A stretch of DNA of 64,000 nt from Mogibacterium sp. (GTDB lineage: Bacteria; Bacillota; Clostridia; Peptostreptococcales; Anaerovoracaceae). Below are positions 26,886 through 36,212 of this stretch, in pieces (the stretch's first letter is position 1; each line of letters opens with the position of its first letter). A program made the translations under genes and the position numbers. The stretch covers positions 53,936-117,935 of the forward strand of contig JAFWHB010000009.1 in the NCBI GenBank assembly GCA_017512145.1, written 5' to 3'. The notes beneath the pieces were generated by a model. The model had not been told where the DNA came from and searched no databases. It saw nothing but the letters and a program-made list of their open reading frames with translations.

Positions 26886-27608
26886 TCAATAACGTATACC
26901 CGGTCGTAATGTAGCTCCGGCCTCTCTTACTGCTGCTGCGGCCAGAACTTCGGTCGGATCAACACAAGAATCATCGTAGAGATCCATAATCCGGAAGGCA
27001 AGCGGCAGTTCTGTGCATGCCAGGAGCAAAGCCTCTGCTCCCCTGTCCTCAAGATCATCTCTTATTCTCTGCATTTCGCTGCATGGAAGTTCAGATGGGT
27101 CTGTAATGCCCTTCTTGATATAGTCATATATCACAGACATTATCAGCGCCTGCTGATCCGGATAAGGGTAGATTGGCTCTATCCCGTTCGCACGGAGTAC
27201 TCTGTCATACAGGCCGCTCTGGCAGGTGCCGTCAGTGGCAAGTACAGCAGCGCACTTTACACCTCTTGCTTTGATTAGACCGGCGGTTTCTACTGGCATG
27301 TTAAGGAACTTGATACTGACTTCCTTCTCAAGCTCTCCTATGAAATAGTGAGCTGTATTACAAGGAATTATTATGAAATCCGCCCCACCTGCTTCGAGCT
27401 TCTTAGCGCTGAGAAGCATTTCAGGAACCGGATCCTCACCTCCATGAAGGATCGCCTGAGTACGGTCCGGAATCCTTGTATTTGAGTCGATCAGCATCGG
27501 AATGTGTTCCTGATCAGACTGTGCATCAGTCATTTCAATGATCTTGAGCATGAGATCCGCAGTAGCAGCAGGACCCATTCCTCCGATGATGCCAATAGTC
27601 TTTAGCAA
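26886..27608 (-). CDS. Aspartate/glutamate racemase family protein
   Basis: 240 residues, PLP-independent racemase fold, with both catalytic cysteines in place: IIPCNTAHYF and LLACTELPL. GIIGGMGPAATADLM is the first substrate-binding motif of the aspartate racemase group. The start is TTG 27608 with GGAGG 10 bases upstream. It would interconvert D- and L-Asp/Glu, feeding the aminotransferase next to it. A gap of 91 bases separates it from that gene and may hold a secondary promoter. Confidence 0.9.
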   Translation of the reverse strand: MLKTIGIIGGMGPAATADLMLKIIEMTDAQSDQEHIPMLIDSNTRIPDRTQAILHGGEDPVPEMLLSAKKLEAGGADFIIIPCNTAHYFIGELEKEVSIKFLNMPVETAGLIKARGVKCAAVLATDGTCQSGLYDRVLRANGIEPIYPYPDQQALIMSVIYDYIKKGITDPSELPCSEMQRIRDDLEDRGAEALLLACTELPLAFRIMDLYDDSCVDPTEVLAAAAVREAGATLRPGIRY

Positions 27609-27699
27609 GTGTTATTCACCTCCTGTCTAACATTATGTTAACACAAATCTATTATTAGTCAAAATAATGATTAATTATTAGTATAACAATTTCAGGAAC

Positions 27700-28917
27700 T
27701 TATTTAAGTAAAGCGGCGATGGCTTCTGCGCACTTGACGCATTTCTCCTTGGAGATCGATGCGATTGAGACTCTGATGCCCTTAGCAAGAGCCAGGCAGA
27801 AGATGTCCTGCTCTTCAAGCTTCTTACCTACTGATGCAGGATCATCGCAGGCGATAGTTACAAAGAATCCTGCTGTGAAAGGTACACACTTGACGCCATT
27901 GTCATTCAGAGTCTTCTCGAAGACTCTGCCTCTCTCGAGGAGCATGTCACGGTACATTCTTCTCTCTTCATCGACTTTGGCCTGGAGCTCAGGATCGCTG
28001 TAGATCTTGCCCATGACGACCATTGCCGAGCGGTTGCAGTTTGACCAGGTCGAACGAGCCGAATACTCAGCTGCACGTCTGAATTCCTCAGCATCCTCTG
28101 CGTTCTTAGCCATGCATACGATAGCGCCGCATCTCATTCCATATGCAGTCAGTGTCTTGGAAGTACTGTATCCGAAGATCGGAAGTACATTATCGCCGAG
28201 CTTGGCAAGCATAGGGATGAATGAGCGTACCTCATCCTCTTCGCCGGCATAATCGATATAAGCGATATCCATGAACAGTACGACCTTGCAGGCTGCCTTG
28301 TTTACTATGCGGATGAGCTTCTCCCAGTCCTCATTGCTGAGTGAATAGCCTGTCGGATTGTGTGCAGGTGTATTGATCATCAGGACAACCTGATCCTGAT
28401 GAACAGCAAGTTCATTGATACGGATCTCAAGATCGTCCGCATTGAAGCTGCCCTCTTCATTGAAGAATCTGAATGTAGCAAGCTTGCGTCCCTGCTGGCT
28501 GCAGATGTTCCTGTAGTTAGCCCAGCACCAGTCATGTGTAAGGACAAAGTCACCAGGCTGTGAGTAGTTAGCGATTACGTTAGTGATACTTCCTGTTCCG
28601 CCAGGTGTAACGCATACCTCAACATGTCCGGATGGCTTGTAATTGCCAAAGAGAGCCTTGACTACAGCCTCTTTGAATGCAGGTGTGCCTGTGATAGGCG
28701 CATACTCAGCATAATCCTGAGGTGTCAGAGTTCTGATGGCATCAACTACTGATGACATGACTACAAGATCGCCATTATCATCAAGAAGAGCACCGACAGT
28801 AGCATTGATAACAGCATCCTTGCCCTTCTTTGCGATAGCTGCCTTGGCACGTCCGCTAAGAGCAAAAACCTTATCCTCTGCCGGGATCACTCTGTTGTTC
28901 TCTTTAACGAAATTCAT
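27700..28917 (-). CDS. Class I/II aminotransferase (aspartate aminotransferase-like)
   Basis: 405 residues, PLP fold type I. The Schiff-base Lys lies in GYSTSKTLTAYGMRCG. INTPAHNPTGYSLS is the Asn-Pro substrate/cofactor segment, FMDIAYIDYAG holds the cofactor Asp and Tyr, and IRVSIASIS includes the carboxylate-binding Arg. It probably transaminates aspartate to oxaloacetate (or a related amino acid). It lies 26 bases after the oxaloacetate decarboxylase alpha-like gene. Confidence 0.85.
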   Translation of the reverse strand: MNFVKENNRVIPAEDKVFALSGRAKAAIAKKGKDAVINATVGALLDDNGDLVVMSSVVDAIRTLTPQDYAEYAPITGTPAFKEAVVKALFGNYKPSGHVEVCVTPGGTGSITNVIANYSQPGDFVLTHDWCWANYRNICSQQGRKLATFRFFNEEGSFNADDLEIRINELAVHQDQVVLMINTPAHNPTGYSLSNEDWEKLIRIVNKAACKVVLFMDIAYIDYAGEEDEVRSFIPMLAKLGDNVLPIFGYSTSKTLTAYGMRCGAIVCMAKNAEDAEEFRRAAEYSARSTWSNCNRSAMVVMGKIYSDPELQAKVDEERRMYRDMLLERGRVFEKTLNDNGVKCVPFTAGFFVTIACDDPASVGKKLEEQDIFCLALAKGIRVSIASISKEKCVKCAEAIAALLK

Positions 28918-28943
28918 AGCTTGAGTCCTCCTTCATGCATTAA

Positions 28944-30341
28944 CTAAGCTGGATATGCCTTGTTCTTCATGTCGATAGCGTCAGGATCGACTTTGTTCCT
29001 GAGCGCCGCTCTTCTCTTGAAGTATTCGAGAGCGACCTGTCCGAACAATGCATATGTAAGTACATCTTCTTCCTGCTCCATGTAGTCGCCGACCTCTTCT
29101 CTGAGTTTGTCGAGTTCAGGCTCAAGAAGATCTGCAGGGCGGCAAGTGATTATCTCATCCTTATTGATTCTTGAGAGTACTTCAGGATTCATCGGCATCG
29201 GTGTCTGTCCGTATCTGCCCTTGAGGATCTGCTGTGTCTCCTTGCTCAGAATCTTATATCTCTCACCCATCAGAACGTTGAGAACAGCCTGTGTTCCTAC
29301 GATCTGTGAAGATGGTGTAACAAGAGGCGGCATTCCGAGATCATTTCTTACTCTAGGAACTTCCTGGAGTACATCAAGATACTTGTCTTCTGCATTCTGA
29401 TCCTTAAGCTGTGATACGAGGTTGGAAAGCATTCCGCCAGGTACCTGATAGATAAGAGTCTTGATATCTGTTCCAAGAACCTTGGTATTCATAAGTCCGC
29501 TCTTAAGAGCTGCATCTCTTACTGTCTGGAAGTGTGCAGCAATCTTCTCGAGCTTGCTGATATCAAGGCCTGTATCATGCTCTGTTCCGCGGAAGGTCTC
29601 AACCATAACCTCTGTTGACGGCTGGCTTGTTCCGCCTGAGAATGGCGAGATAGCTGTATCTATGCAGTCAACACCGGCCTGTACTGCTGTGTAGTAAGTG
29701 ATAGGCGCAACACCGCTCGTGCAGTGTGTGTGCAGATGGATAGGAATCTCAACATTAGCCTTGAGCATCGAGACCATCTCAGCTGCAGCATTAGGAACCA
29801 TCAGTCCTGCCATATCCTTGATGCAGATCGAATCAGCACCCATATCCTGGATCCTGAGAGCAAGATCCTTCCAGTAATCAGGTGTATAAGGCTCGCCGAT
29901 CGTATATGCCATGGCGACCTGTGCATGAGCACCATAAGCCTTGGTAGCCTCAACGGCTGTCCTGACATTGCGGAGGTCATTCAGAGCATCGAAGATTCTG
30001 ATTACATCGATACCGTTGTCGATGGACTTCTTGACAAAGTAGTCAACAACATCGTCCGAATAGTGTCTGTATCCGAGGATGTTCTGGCCTCTTAAGAGCA
30101 TCTGCAGCCTTGAGTTAGGCATTGCGTCGCGGAATTTTCTAAGTCTTTCCCATGGATCCTCATCCAGGAATCTGATGCAGGCATCGAAGGTCGCACCGCC
30201 CCAGCACTCTATTGCGTCATAGCCTATGCTGTCCATGAGAGCCAGAGCAGGCTCCATGTCGCTGAAAGGCATTCTTGTCGCGATCAGCGACTGCTGACCG
30301 TCTCTGATCGCAGTTTCCATGATCTTAAGTTTCTTTTCCAT
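28944..30341 (-). CDS. Oxaloacetate/pyruvate carboxyltransferase subunit (OadA / PycB / transcarboxylase 5S type)
   Basis: 465 residues from ATG 30341 (AAAGGA 8 bases upstream). Carboxyltransferase TIM barrel: TAIRDGQQSLIATRM, RIFDALNDLRNV, ICIKDMAG (carbamylated Lys/metal site) and IPIHLHTHCTSG (metal-binding His). It lacks a C-terminal biotinyl domain, so it must use the separate biotin carrier at 31502-31864. It removes the carboxyl group from oxaloacetate to biotin, giving pyruvate, or works in reverse. Confidence 0.9.
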   Translation of the reverse strand: MEKKLKIMETAIRDGQQSLIATRMPFSDMEPALALMDSIGYDAIECWGGATFDACIRFLDEDPWERLRKFRDAMPNSRLQMLLRGQNILGYRHYSDDVVDYFVKKSIDNGIDVIRIFDALNDLRNVRTAVEATKAYGAHAQVAMAYTIGEPYTPDYWKDLALRIQDMGADSICIKDMAGLMVPNAAAEMVSMLKANVEIPIHLHTHCTSGVAPITYYTAVQAGVDCIDTAISPFSGGTSQPSTEVMVETFRGTEHDTGLDISKLEKIAAHFQTVRDAALKSGLMNTKVLGTDIKTLIYQVPGGMLSNLVSQLKDQNAEDKYLDVLQEVPRVRNDLGMPPLVTPSSQIVGTQAVLNVLMGERYKILSKETQQILKGRYGQTPMPMNPEVLSRINKDEIITCRPADLLEPELDKLREEVGDYMEQEEDVLTYALFGQVALEYFKRRAALRNKVDPDAIDMKNKAYPA

Positions 30342-30374
30342 TGTATGTCCTTTCTGAGTTAACTTAGCAGACAA

Positions 30375-31490
30375 TTACACTCCGAAGATCGCCATGAATA
30401 CTCCGGCTGCTACTGCTGTTCCGATAACTCCGGCTACGTTAGGTCCCATAGCATGCATGAGCAGGAAGTTGGACGGATCTGCCTCAGCTCCGACCTTCTG
30501 CGATACTCTTGCAGCCATCGGTACGGCAGATACTCCTGCAGAGCCGATGAGCGGGTTGATTTTGCCTCCTGTGAGCTTGCACATGAGTTTGCCGAAGAGC
30601 ACTCCGGCGGCTGTGCCAAAGCTGAATGCGATGAGTCCGAGGATTACGATCTTGATCGTAGTCCACTTGAGGAATGCTTCAGCACTTGTAGTTGCACCTA
30701 CTGATGTTCCGAGCATGATTACTACGATGTACATAAGAGCATTTGATGCAGTCTCCTGCAGCTGTCTTACAACACCACTCTCTCTGAACAGGTTACCAAG
30801 CATCAGCATTCCGATAAGCGGTGCTGTTGATGGCAGAAGTGTGCAGACTATTATAGTTACGATGATCGGGAACAGGATCCTCTCTCTCTTGGAGACATCG
30901 CGGAGCTGCTCCATCTTGATTTTGCGTTCTTTCTCTGTTGTCAGAGCCCTCATGATCGGCGGCTGGATAATAGGTACAAGCGACATGTACGAATAAGCCG
31001 CAACTGCGATTGGTCCCATGAGTTCTCTCTGTCCGAGCTTCATAGCCAGGAAGATTGAAGTCGGGCCGTCGGCTCCTCCGATAATACTTACGGCTGCTGC
31101 CTGTGCTTCGTTAAAGCCCATCAGCATCGCCAGGAAGAATGCTCCGAACACTCCGAACTGAGCTGCCGCCCCGAGCAGGAAGCTCTTAGGGTTGGCTATC
31201 AGCGGTCCGAAGTCCGTCAAAGCTCCTACTCCGAGGAATATCAGTGACGGGAGTATCGTCCATTCGTCAAGCATGAAGAAGTAGTACAGAAGTCCACCCT
31301 CTTCCATGATTGGCGGATACAGGTTAACGAGCATCATGCCGAAGGAAATCGGAAGAAGCAACAGTGGCTCATACTGCTTGACGATGGCCAGATACATCAG
31401 GCCGAGAGCTACGGCTATCATAGCCACATTTCCCAGCGTGAGGCTGAAGAAGGCCGTCTGGTGAGCCAGGTTAGCTAAAGTCTCTCCCAT
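30375..31490 (-). CDS. Sodium-ion-translocating decarboxylase beta subunit (OadB/MmdB/GcdB)
   Basis: 371 residues, polytopic. VSIIGGADGPTSIFLAMKLG holds the essential Asp of the first Na+ site, and NPLIGSAGVSAVPMAARVSQ the second (Asn, Ser). It decarboxylates carboxybiotin and pumps Na+ out. It sits between the biotin carrier and the OadA-like subunit, with short gaps, so one complex is made. Confidence 0.94.
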   Translation of the reverse strand: MGETLANLAHQTAFFSLTLGNVAMIAVALGLMYLAIVKQYEPLLLLPISFGMMLVNLYPPIMEEGGLLYYFFMLDEWTILPSLIFLGVGALTDFGPLIANPKSFLLGAAAQFGVFGAFFLAMLMGFNEAQAAAVSIIGGADGPTSIFLAMKLGQRELMGPIAVAAYSYMSLVPIIQPPIMRALTTEKERKIKMEQLRDVSKRERILFPIIVTIIVCTLLPSTAPLIGMLMLGNLFRESGVVRQLQETASNALMYIVVIMLGTSVGATTSAEAFLKWTTIKIVILGLIAFSFGTAAGVLFGKLMCKLTGGKINPLIGSAGVSAVPMAARVSQKVGAEADPSNFLLMHAMGPNVAGVIGTAVAAGVFMAIFGV

Positions 31491-31501
31491 TACATGCCTC
31501 C

Positions 31502-31864
31502 TTATTCGATGTAAGCTACTGTCTGTCCTGATGCAGTGGAGTCTCCTACACTTACTACGATCTTGCCTACTGTTCCGTCCTTAGGAGCTACAACAGGGAT
31601 TTCCATCTTCATTGCCTCAAGAATGAGGATGGTATCTCCGCTCTTAACGCTGGTTCCCTCGCTGCTTACGATCTTGAATACCTTGCCGGCAGTTCCGCAA
31701 ACGACAGGTTCTCCCTTGCCCTTAGCTGCTGCAGGCTTCTTGGCAGGTGCTGCCGCCTTAGCTGCAGGTTCCTCTGCTGCTGCAGGAGCAGACGACTGGC
31801 TGCCCTTCTTCTCAATCTCTACTTCGAATTCTTCTCCGTTGACTCTTACGATGTATGTCTCCAT
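31502..31864 (-). CDS. Biotin carboxyl carrier subunit of the decarboxylase
   Basis: 120 residues. A short N-terminal region, an Ala/Pro/Lys-rich flexible linker (about 25-50) and a biotinyl domain with the attachment site LEAMKMEI (Lys at the second Met-Lys-Met). It carries the carboxyl group between a carboxyltransferase and the beta subunit. Its start overlaps the OadG-like gene by 19 bases, indicating translational coupling. Confidence 0.93.
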   Translation of the reverse strand: METYIVRVNGEEFEVEIEKKGSQSSAPAAAEEPAAKAAAPAKKPAAAKGKGEPVVCGTAGKVFKIVSSEGTSVKSGDTILILEAMKMEIPVVAPKDGTVGKIVVSVGDSTASGQTVAYIE

Positions 31865-32157
31865 GTTGCCCTCCGTATATTCCTTACGATGTACTGATCG
31901 TCACTGAGTTCTTCTTCTTTCATTTGCTGATGGATCGCTGCTGTGATAGCTGCGACTACCTCAGGCCTTATGCCCTCCGGTTCAGGCTCTGCTGCAGGTA
32001 CAGCGGCTGCCGGAGCTGCCTTCTTGGCAGGCTTGGCTCCGCACGCTATTCCCAGAAGCCATATACATATCGATATGAAGATCAGTATCAGGAATACCGT
32101 TCCCATACCGAGCGCTGTATCGATCAGCGCTATTCTTGCGATTTCTCCGAAACTCAT
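31846..32157 (-). CDS. OadG-family (gamma/delta) membrane subunit of the Na+ decarboxylase
   Basis: 103 residues: one N-terminal transmembrane helix (about 17-37), an Ala/Pro/Glu linker, then an amphipathic C-terminal part (IRPEVVAAITAAIHQQMKEE) typical of OadG/MmdD-like assembly subunits. It probably tethers the soluble carboxyltransferase to the membrane pump. Confidence 0.85.
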   Translation of the reverse strand: MSFGEIARIALIDTALGMGTVFLILIFISICIWLLGIACGAKPAKKAAPAAAVPAAEPEPEGIRPEVVAAITAAIHQQMKEEELSDDQYIVRNIRRATWRHTS

Positions 32158-32165
32158 ACGATCAC

Positions 32166-33512
32166 CTACCTGCTGTTGATGAAGGTCTGAAGAGCACCGA
32201 TGAGGTACTTTCTTGAGTCTTCCGGTGCAATAACTTTGTCGGCAAATCCATGTCTTGCCAGTGCAAGAGCATTGGTCTGGGAGTCACGGAACTGCTCCTC
32301 AAGCTCAGGTGTCCATCTTCCGAAGATGACCTCTGTAGCCTGGCGAGGATCAACAATGCTGATATCTGCTGAATCCCACATGAATACATAATCAGCTCCG
32401 AGTCCCTTGGAATTGAGCATACTGTATGCACTTCCTACGATCGTTCCTGTGATCAGGTTGATCTTAGGAACAGTTGCATTGATGAGGGCCTTTATAAGTC
32501 TGCCTGCTGCGCTAGGCATGAACTTCTCGCTCTCAGATGTAGTCTCATATCCCTCGGTATCTGTGATAGTAAGAATAGGGATATTGAACTTATTGCAGAA
32601 CTCGACAAGTCTTGCGGCCTTGTCACATCCGGCTGCGGTAATCCTCTTCTCTCCGTTCACAGAGTTACATGCTGCGACACCAATGATCTGGCCTGCGATT
32701 CTGATAAAGCCTGTGACCATATCCTCGCCTCTGTCTATTGCAGTCTCGACTACTCTGTGGTTATCCGAGATGTCATCGAGGATAGCTCTCGCATCTCCGA
32801 GCTTGTATCTGAGATCCGGACAAACTCTGTTGAGCTCCTCATCAGTGATATCCTTGATGTACGGAGCAAAATCAGTACTTGCCGGCAGTATTCTGACAAG
32901 TCTCCTGATTCTCTCTACGATCTCTTCCCACTCATATGTACCGTCATCATTAGCCTGAATATAAGGATTGTTGCCTATGGCATTTGCTACGACACCCTGA
33001 GGGTTTACGAAGATGCTGCCTTTGTCCTTCTCAAGGAAGACAAAGTCTGCAAGCTCTGCGGAGATCGACATTCCGCCGCCGCACTGTCCGATGACGGCCA
33101 TTATCTGAGGGATCTTCTGTGAAGCCTCAGCCTGTCTCTTATAGAGCTTGGCGAACTGATACAGACCATCGAGACCTTCTTCTATACGGAAGCCTGCACA
33201 ATCAAGAAGACCGATGATCGGTGCTCTTGCCTTGATGGCATGCTCATAAAGATCTACGATTTTCCTTCCGTGCTGCTCGCCGAAGGTACCGCCCATTACT
33301 TCATTATCCTGAGCAAAAATAAAAACGAGGTTGCCTTCTACCGTGCCGTAACCGGTTACTACACCATCTGATTCCACAACAGAATCAGGATGATAGAACT
33401 CAGTATATCTGGCCGATACATGCTCCCCGACTTCCATAAAACTGCCCGGATCAAGAACTTCCAAAACTTTGGAAATTGCAGTTGTTCGTTCATCACTAGG
33501 TATTACCTGCAT
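32166..33512 (-). CDS. Acyl-CoA carboxyltransferase subunit (MmdA/PccB/transcarboxylase 12S type)
   Basis: 448 residues from ATG 33512, with AGGAGG upstream; the frame extends to 33545 without a site. It has the crotonase-like carboxyltransferase fold: EQHGRKIVDLYEHA, IIGLLDCAGFRIEEGLDGL, MAVIGQCGGGMSISAELAD (oxyanion hole) and ITDTEGYETTSESEKF. It is shorter than the ~510-residue standard. It would decarboxylate a CoA ester such as methylmalonyl-, malonyl- or glutaconyl-CoA onto biotin. Its presence with the OadA-like enzyme in one operon is noteworthy. Confidence 0.88.
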   Translation of the reverse strand: MQVIPSDERTTAISKVLEVLDPGSFMEVGEHVSARYTEFYHPDSVVESDGVVTGYGTVEGNLVFIFAQDNEVMGGTFGEQHGRKIVDLYEHAIKARAPIIGLLDCAGFRIEEGLDGLYQFAKLYKRQAEASQKIPQIMAVIGQCGGGMSISAELADFVFLEKDKGSIFVNPQGVVANAIGNNPYIQANDDGTYEWEEIVERIRRLVRILPASTDFAPYIKDITDEELNRVCPDLRYKLGDARAILDDISDNHRVVETAIDRGEDMVTGFIRIAGQIIGVAACNSVNGEKRITAAGCDKAARLVEFCNKFNIPILTITDTEGYETTSESEKFMPSAAGRLIKALINATVPKINLITGTIVGSAYSMLNSKGLGADYVFMWDSADISIVDPRQATEVIFGRWTPELEEQFRDSQTNALALARHGFADKVIAPEDSRKYLIGALQTFINSR

Positions 33513-33608
33513 ATTGACCTCCTGTGTAAGATGATCATTTCGCATTTTGTTAGATTATGTATATTTTATAATACTTAAGCATTGTTTTCCATTTTTCTTA
33601 TTAAATAA

Positions 33609-33647
33609 TATGCCCCTCTTCACTTACGAATGTGAATAAGGGGCATA
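33609..33647 (-). terminator. Terminator of the hybrid sensor kinase gene
   Basis: ATGCCCC(T)CTTCAC and GTGAA(T)AAGGGGCAT arms around an 8-base loop; on the minus strand TATTATTTAAT follows the stem. It is placed 12 bases past the stop. Confidence 0.8.
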
Positions 33648-33658
33648 TAATTTCTGTA

Positions 33659-36124
33659 TTATTTGATGAGATTCTCAAGTGTTGCGAAAAGTGCGTCCGG
33701 CTCGACAGGTTTGCTAAGGTGTGCATTGAGTCCTGCCTGCATGCTTCTCTGAACATCTTCATCGAATGCGTTAGCAGTAAGAGCTATTACAGGTATGTTC
33801 TGTGAATCTTCTCTTTCCATAGCTCTTATTGTTCTGGTCGCCTCAAGACCATCCATGACAGGCATTCTCATATCCATGAGTATCGCGTCATAGTATCCAG
33901 GCTCATGAGCAGCAAACATATCGACGGCTTCCTTGCCGTTCTCTGCGATCTCTGTTTCGATCTCTCTCATGGCAAGTACCATGACCATGATCTCCGCATT
34001 GACTGTCATATCCTCTGCAAGAAGGATGCGTCTGCCTGCAAGTTCTGCGGCAGCCGGTTTTCCTGCTGCGTTCTTCTTCCTGAAGGCTTCTCTGAATTCA
34101 TCCATTACTGTCGATGCGAAGAGAGGCTTAGGTACAAAGCTGTCAACACCTGCGATCTTGGCCTCATGCTCGATATCATCCCAGTTATATGAAGTGAGGA
34201 TGATTATTGCAGATTCATGGCCGATGATGGATCTCATCCTGCGGGTGGTCTCAATACCATCCATCTCAGGCATCTTCCAGTCTACAAGTATCAGATTGTA
34301 TGGTTCTCTCCTGACATGTCTCAGCTCTGTCATCCTTATAGCCTCAGCGCCGGAGAGAGCTGTTTCGCATTCTATTCCGACCTGTCCGAGGACTAGTTTG
34401 GCATGCTCACACGCAACAGGGTCGTCATCTACGACGAGAACGCACATTTCATGAGGCTTGAAATGCTCAGGATCAGGCTCGGTATCGCTCCTGTCAGAGT
34501 CTCTCAGTGTTACTGTTACAGTGAAGGTGCTGCCCTTGCCCTTCTCGCTCTCGACCTCAATATGGCCATTCATAAGCTCGACAAGGCTCTTGGTAATAGG
34601 CAGTCCGAGACCCGTGCTGCCATACTTGTTGGTAGACGATGAATCCTCCTGTGTGAACGGATCAAAGAGTCTCGGCAGGTAATCCTCGCCGATGCCTATG
34701 CCTGTGTCTATGACTTCAAGCTGGATGGTAGACTTGCCGCCGAACTTTGCGACTCTCTCAACATTAAAATCTATCCTGCCGCCCTCAGGTGTGAACTTGA
34801 CGGCGTTGCCGAGGATATTGATCATGATCTGTCTCAGCTTCATATCGTCGCCGATATAGTAATCATCGATCTTGCTGTTAATGTGACATTCGTAGGAGAT
34901 CAGCTTGTCACGGCACTGTCCGCTGATAATAGTGTTGACCTGCTCGAGGACCTTGGAGAATGAGAACTCTTCACTCTTGATGCTCATCTTGCCGGACTCT
35001 ATCCTGGACATATCGAGTATGTCATTAATGATGCTGAGAAGATGCTGTGCCGATACTCCGATCTTCTCAAGATAATCTCTTGTCTTGTCTGAAATATCAG
35101 GGTCGTTGAGAGCAATGTTATCAAGTCCGATGATAGCATTCATCGGAGTCCTAATCTCATGGCTCATATTCGACAGGAATGCCGTTTTGGCCTTGTTGGC
35201 ATCTTCGGCAGCCTTAAGAGCATCGCTAAGTGCCTGCCTGCGTTCAAGGGCCTCCCTTGTCTCAGCGTCAACATCTGCAAAGCATGCTCCGACGCTGTGG
35301 ACCAGATTGTCATCTCTGTCCTCAGGATGCCTTACACCAGCAAACCTTACGACCTCGTACGACTCGTGGCCATGTCTTGATACCATGTATCTGTAGGAAA
35401 TAACTCTCTGAGTCTTGAGTTCTTCCTTGATATTCTCAGGCTGTATGAATCTCAGGAACTCATCCCTGTACTGGTCTGTTATATATCTGTTGGCATAGGC
35501 TGTTACAGATTCAAGATATTTGAATCTGTCACCCACTCTGAATCCATCAGTAATGTCTGAGTGCGACTGGTAACATACGCCCTCATCCTTATCGAGCTCA
35601 AGGTAGTACACGCTCCAGTAGTCCGAAGCAAGAGCTGTGATCAGCTTGCTCTGCTCATCAGTCACATGTTCCTCTTCAAACAGCTGCTCTTCAAGCACCT
35701 GCCTCTGTTCACGTGCCTCAGCCTTGGTTCTTGCCTCTACCTCTTCGGTCTTGACTCTCGTCATTACGGTAACATCGACGCACATTCCAAGGGTACATAG
35801 CCTTCCGGTCTCATCAGTGAACTTGAGCTTGGTTGTCTGGAGATGCCTCGGGAATCCTGCAGCATCCGGAACATCTTCGATGAAGACATAAGGTTCATCC
35901 ATAGTACCTGCACGCCGGTCGTCCTCGACAAAGTGATCTGCTGTCGCTTTGTCAAAGATATCGTGGTCTGTAAGTCCGATGACGCCTTCCGGGCTGTCCT
36001 TGTGAGCATACTCCGCAAATGACTGATTGCAGGCAATATAAACACCGGTCTCTGAATCCTTAGTAAAGGTCATGGCCGGCAGATTATTAAGCATCGCAAT
36101 CATAGAGATATTATGTTGATCCAT
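33659..36124 (-). CDS. Hybrid sensor histidine kinase with two receiver domains
   Basis: 821 residues without obvious membrane helices: an N-terminal PAS-like domain (1-120), a helical coiled segment (125-160), a second sensor region, HisKA with SNMSHEIRTPMNAIIG (His322), HATPase with NILGNAVKFTPEGG and DTGIGIG, then two receivers (NLILVDWKMPEMDG and DAILMDMRMPVMDG). No separate response regulator follows, so output must be via another protein or domain. A probable cytoplasmic sensor. Signal unknown. Confidence 0.92.
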   Translation of the reverse strand: MDQHNISMIAMLNNLPAMTFTKDSETGVYIACNQSFAEYAHKDSPEGVIGLTDHDIFDKATADHFVEDDRRAGTMDEPYVFIEDVPDAAGFPRHLQTTKLKFTDETGRLCTLGMCVDVTVMTRVKTEEVEARTKAEAREQRQVLEEQLFEEEHVTDEQSKLITALASDYWSVYYLELDKDEGVCYQSHSDITDGFRVGDRFKYLESVTAYANRYITDQYRDEFLRFIQPENIKEELKTQRVISYRYMVSRHGHESYEVVRFAGVRHPEDRDDNLVHSVGACFADVDAETREALERRQALSDALKAAEDANKAKTAFLSNMSHEIRTPMNAIIGLDNIALNDPDISDKTRDYLEKIGVSAQHLLSIINDILDMSRIESGKMSIKSEEFSFSKVLEQVNTIISGQCRDKLISYECHINSKIDDYYIGDDMKLRQIMINILGNAVKFTPEGGRIDFNVERVAKFGGKSTIQLEVIDTGIGIGEDYLPRLFDPFTQEDSSSTNKYGSTGLGLPITKSLVELMNGHIEVESEKGKGSTFTVTVTLRDSDRSDTEPDPEHFKPHEMCVLVVDDDPVACEHAKLVLGQVGIECETALSGAEAIRMTELRHVRREPYNLILVDWKMPEMDGIETTRRMRSIIGHESAIIILTSYNWDDIEHEAKIAGVDSFVPKPLFASTVMDEFREAFRKKNAAGKPAAAELAGRRILLAEDMTVNAEIMVMVLAMREIETEIAENGKEAVDMFAAHEPGYYDAILMDMRMPVMDGLEATRTIRAMEREDSQNIPVIALTANAFDEDVQRSMQAGLNAHLSKPVEPDALFATLENLIK

Positions 36125-36212
36125 AGTGATACCACCCCTGAACGTGATTATAAGTCTCAGTTGCCCAAATATATCCCTATTATACGTGATATATTAAATT
36201 AACACAAAACAA

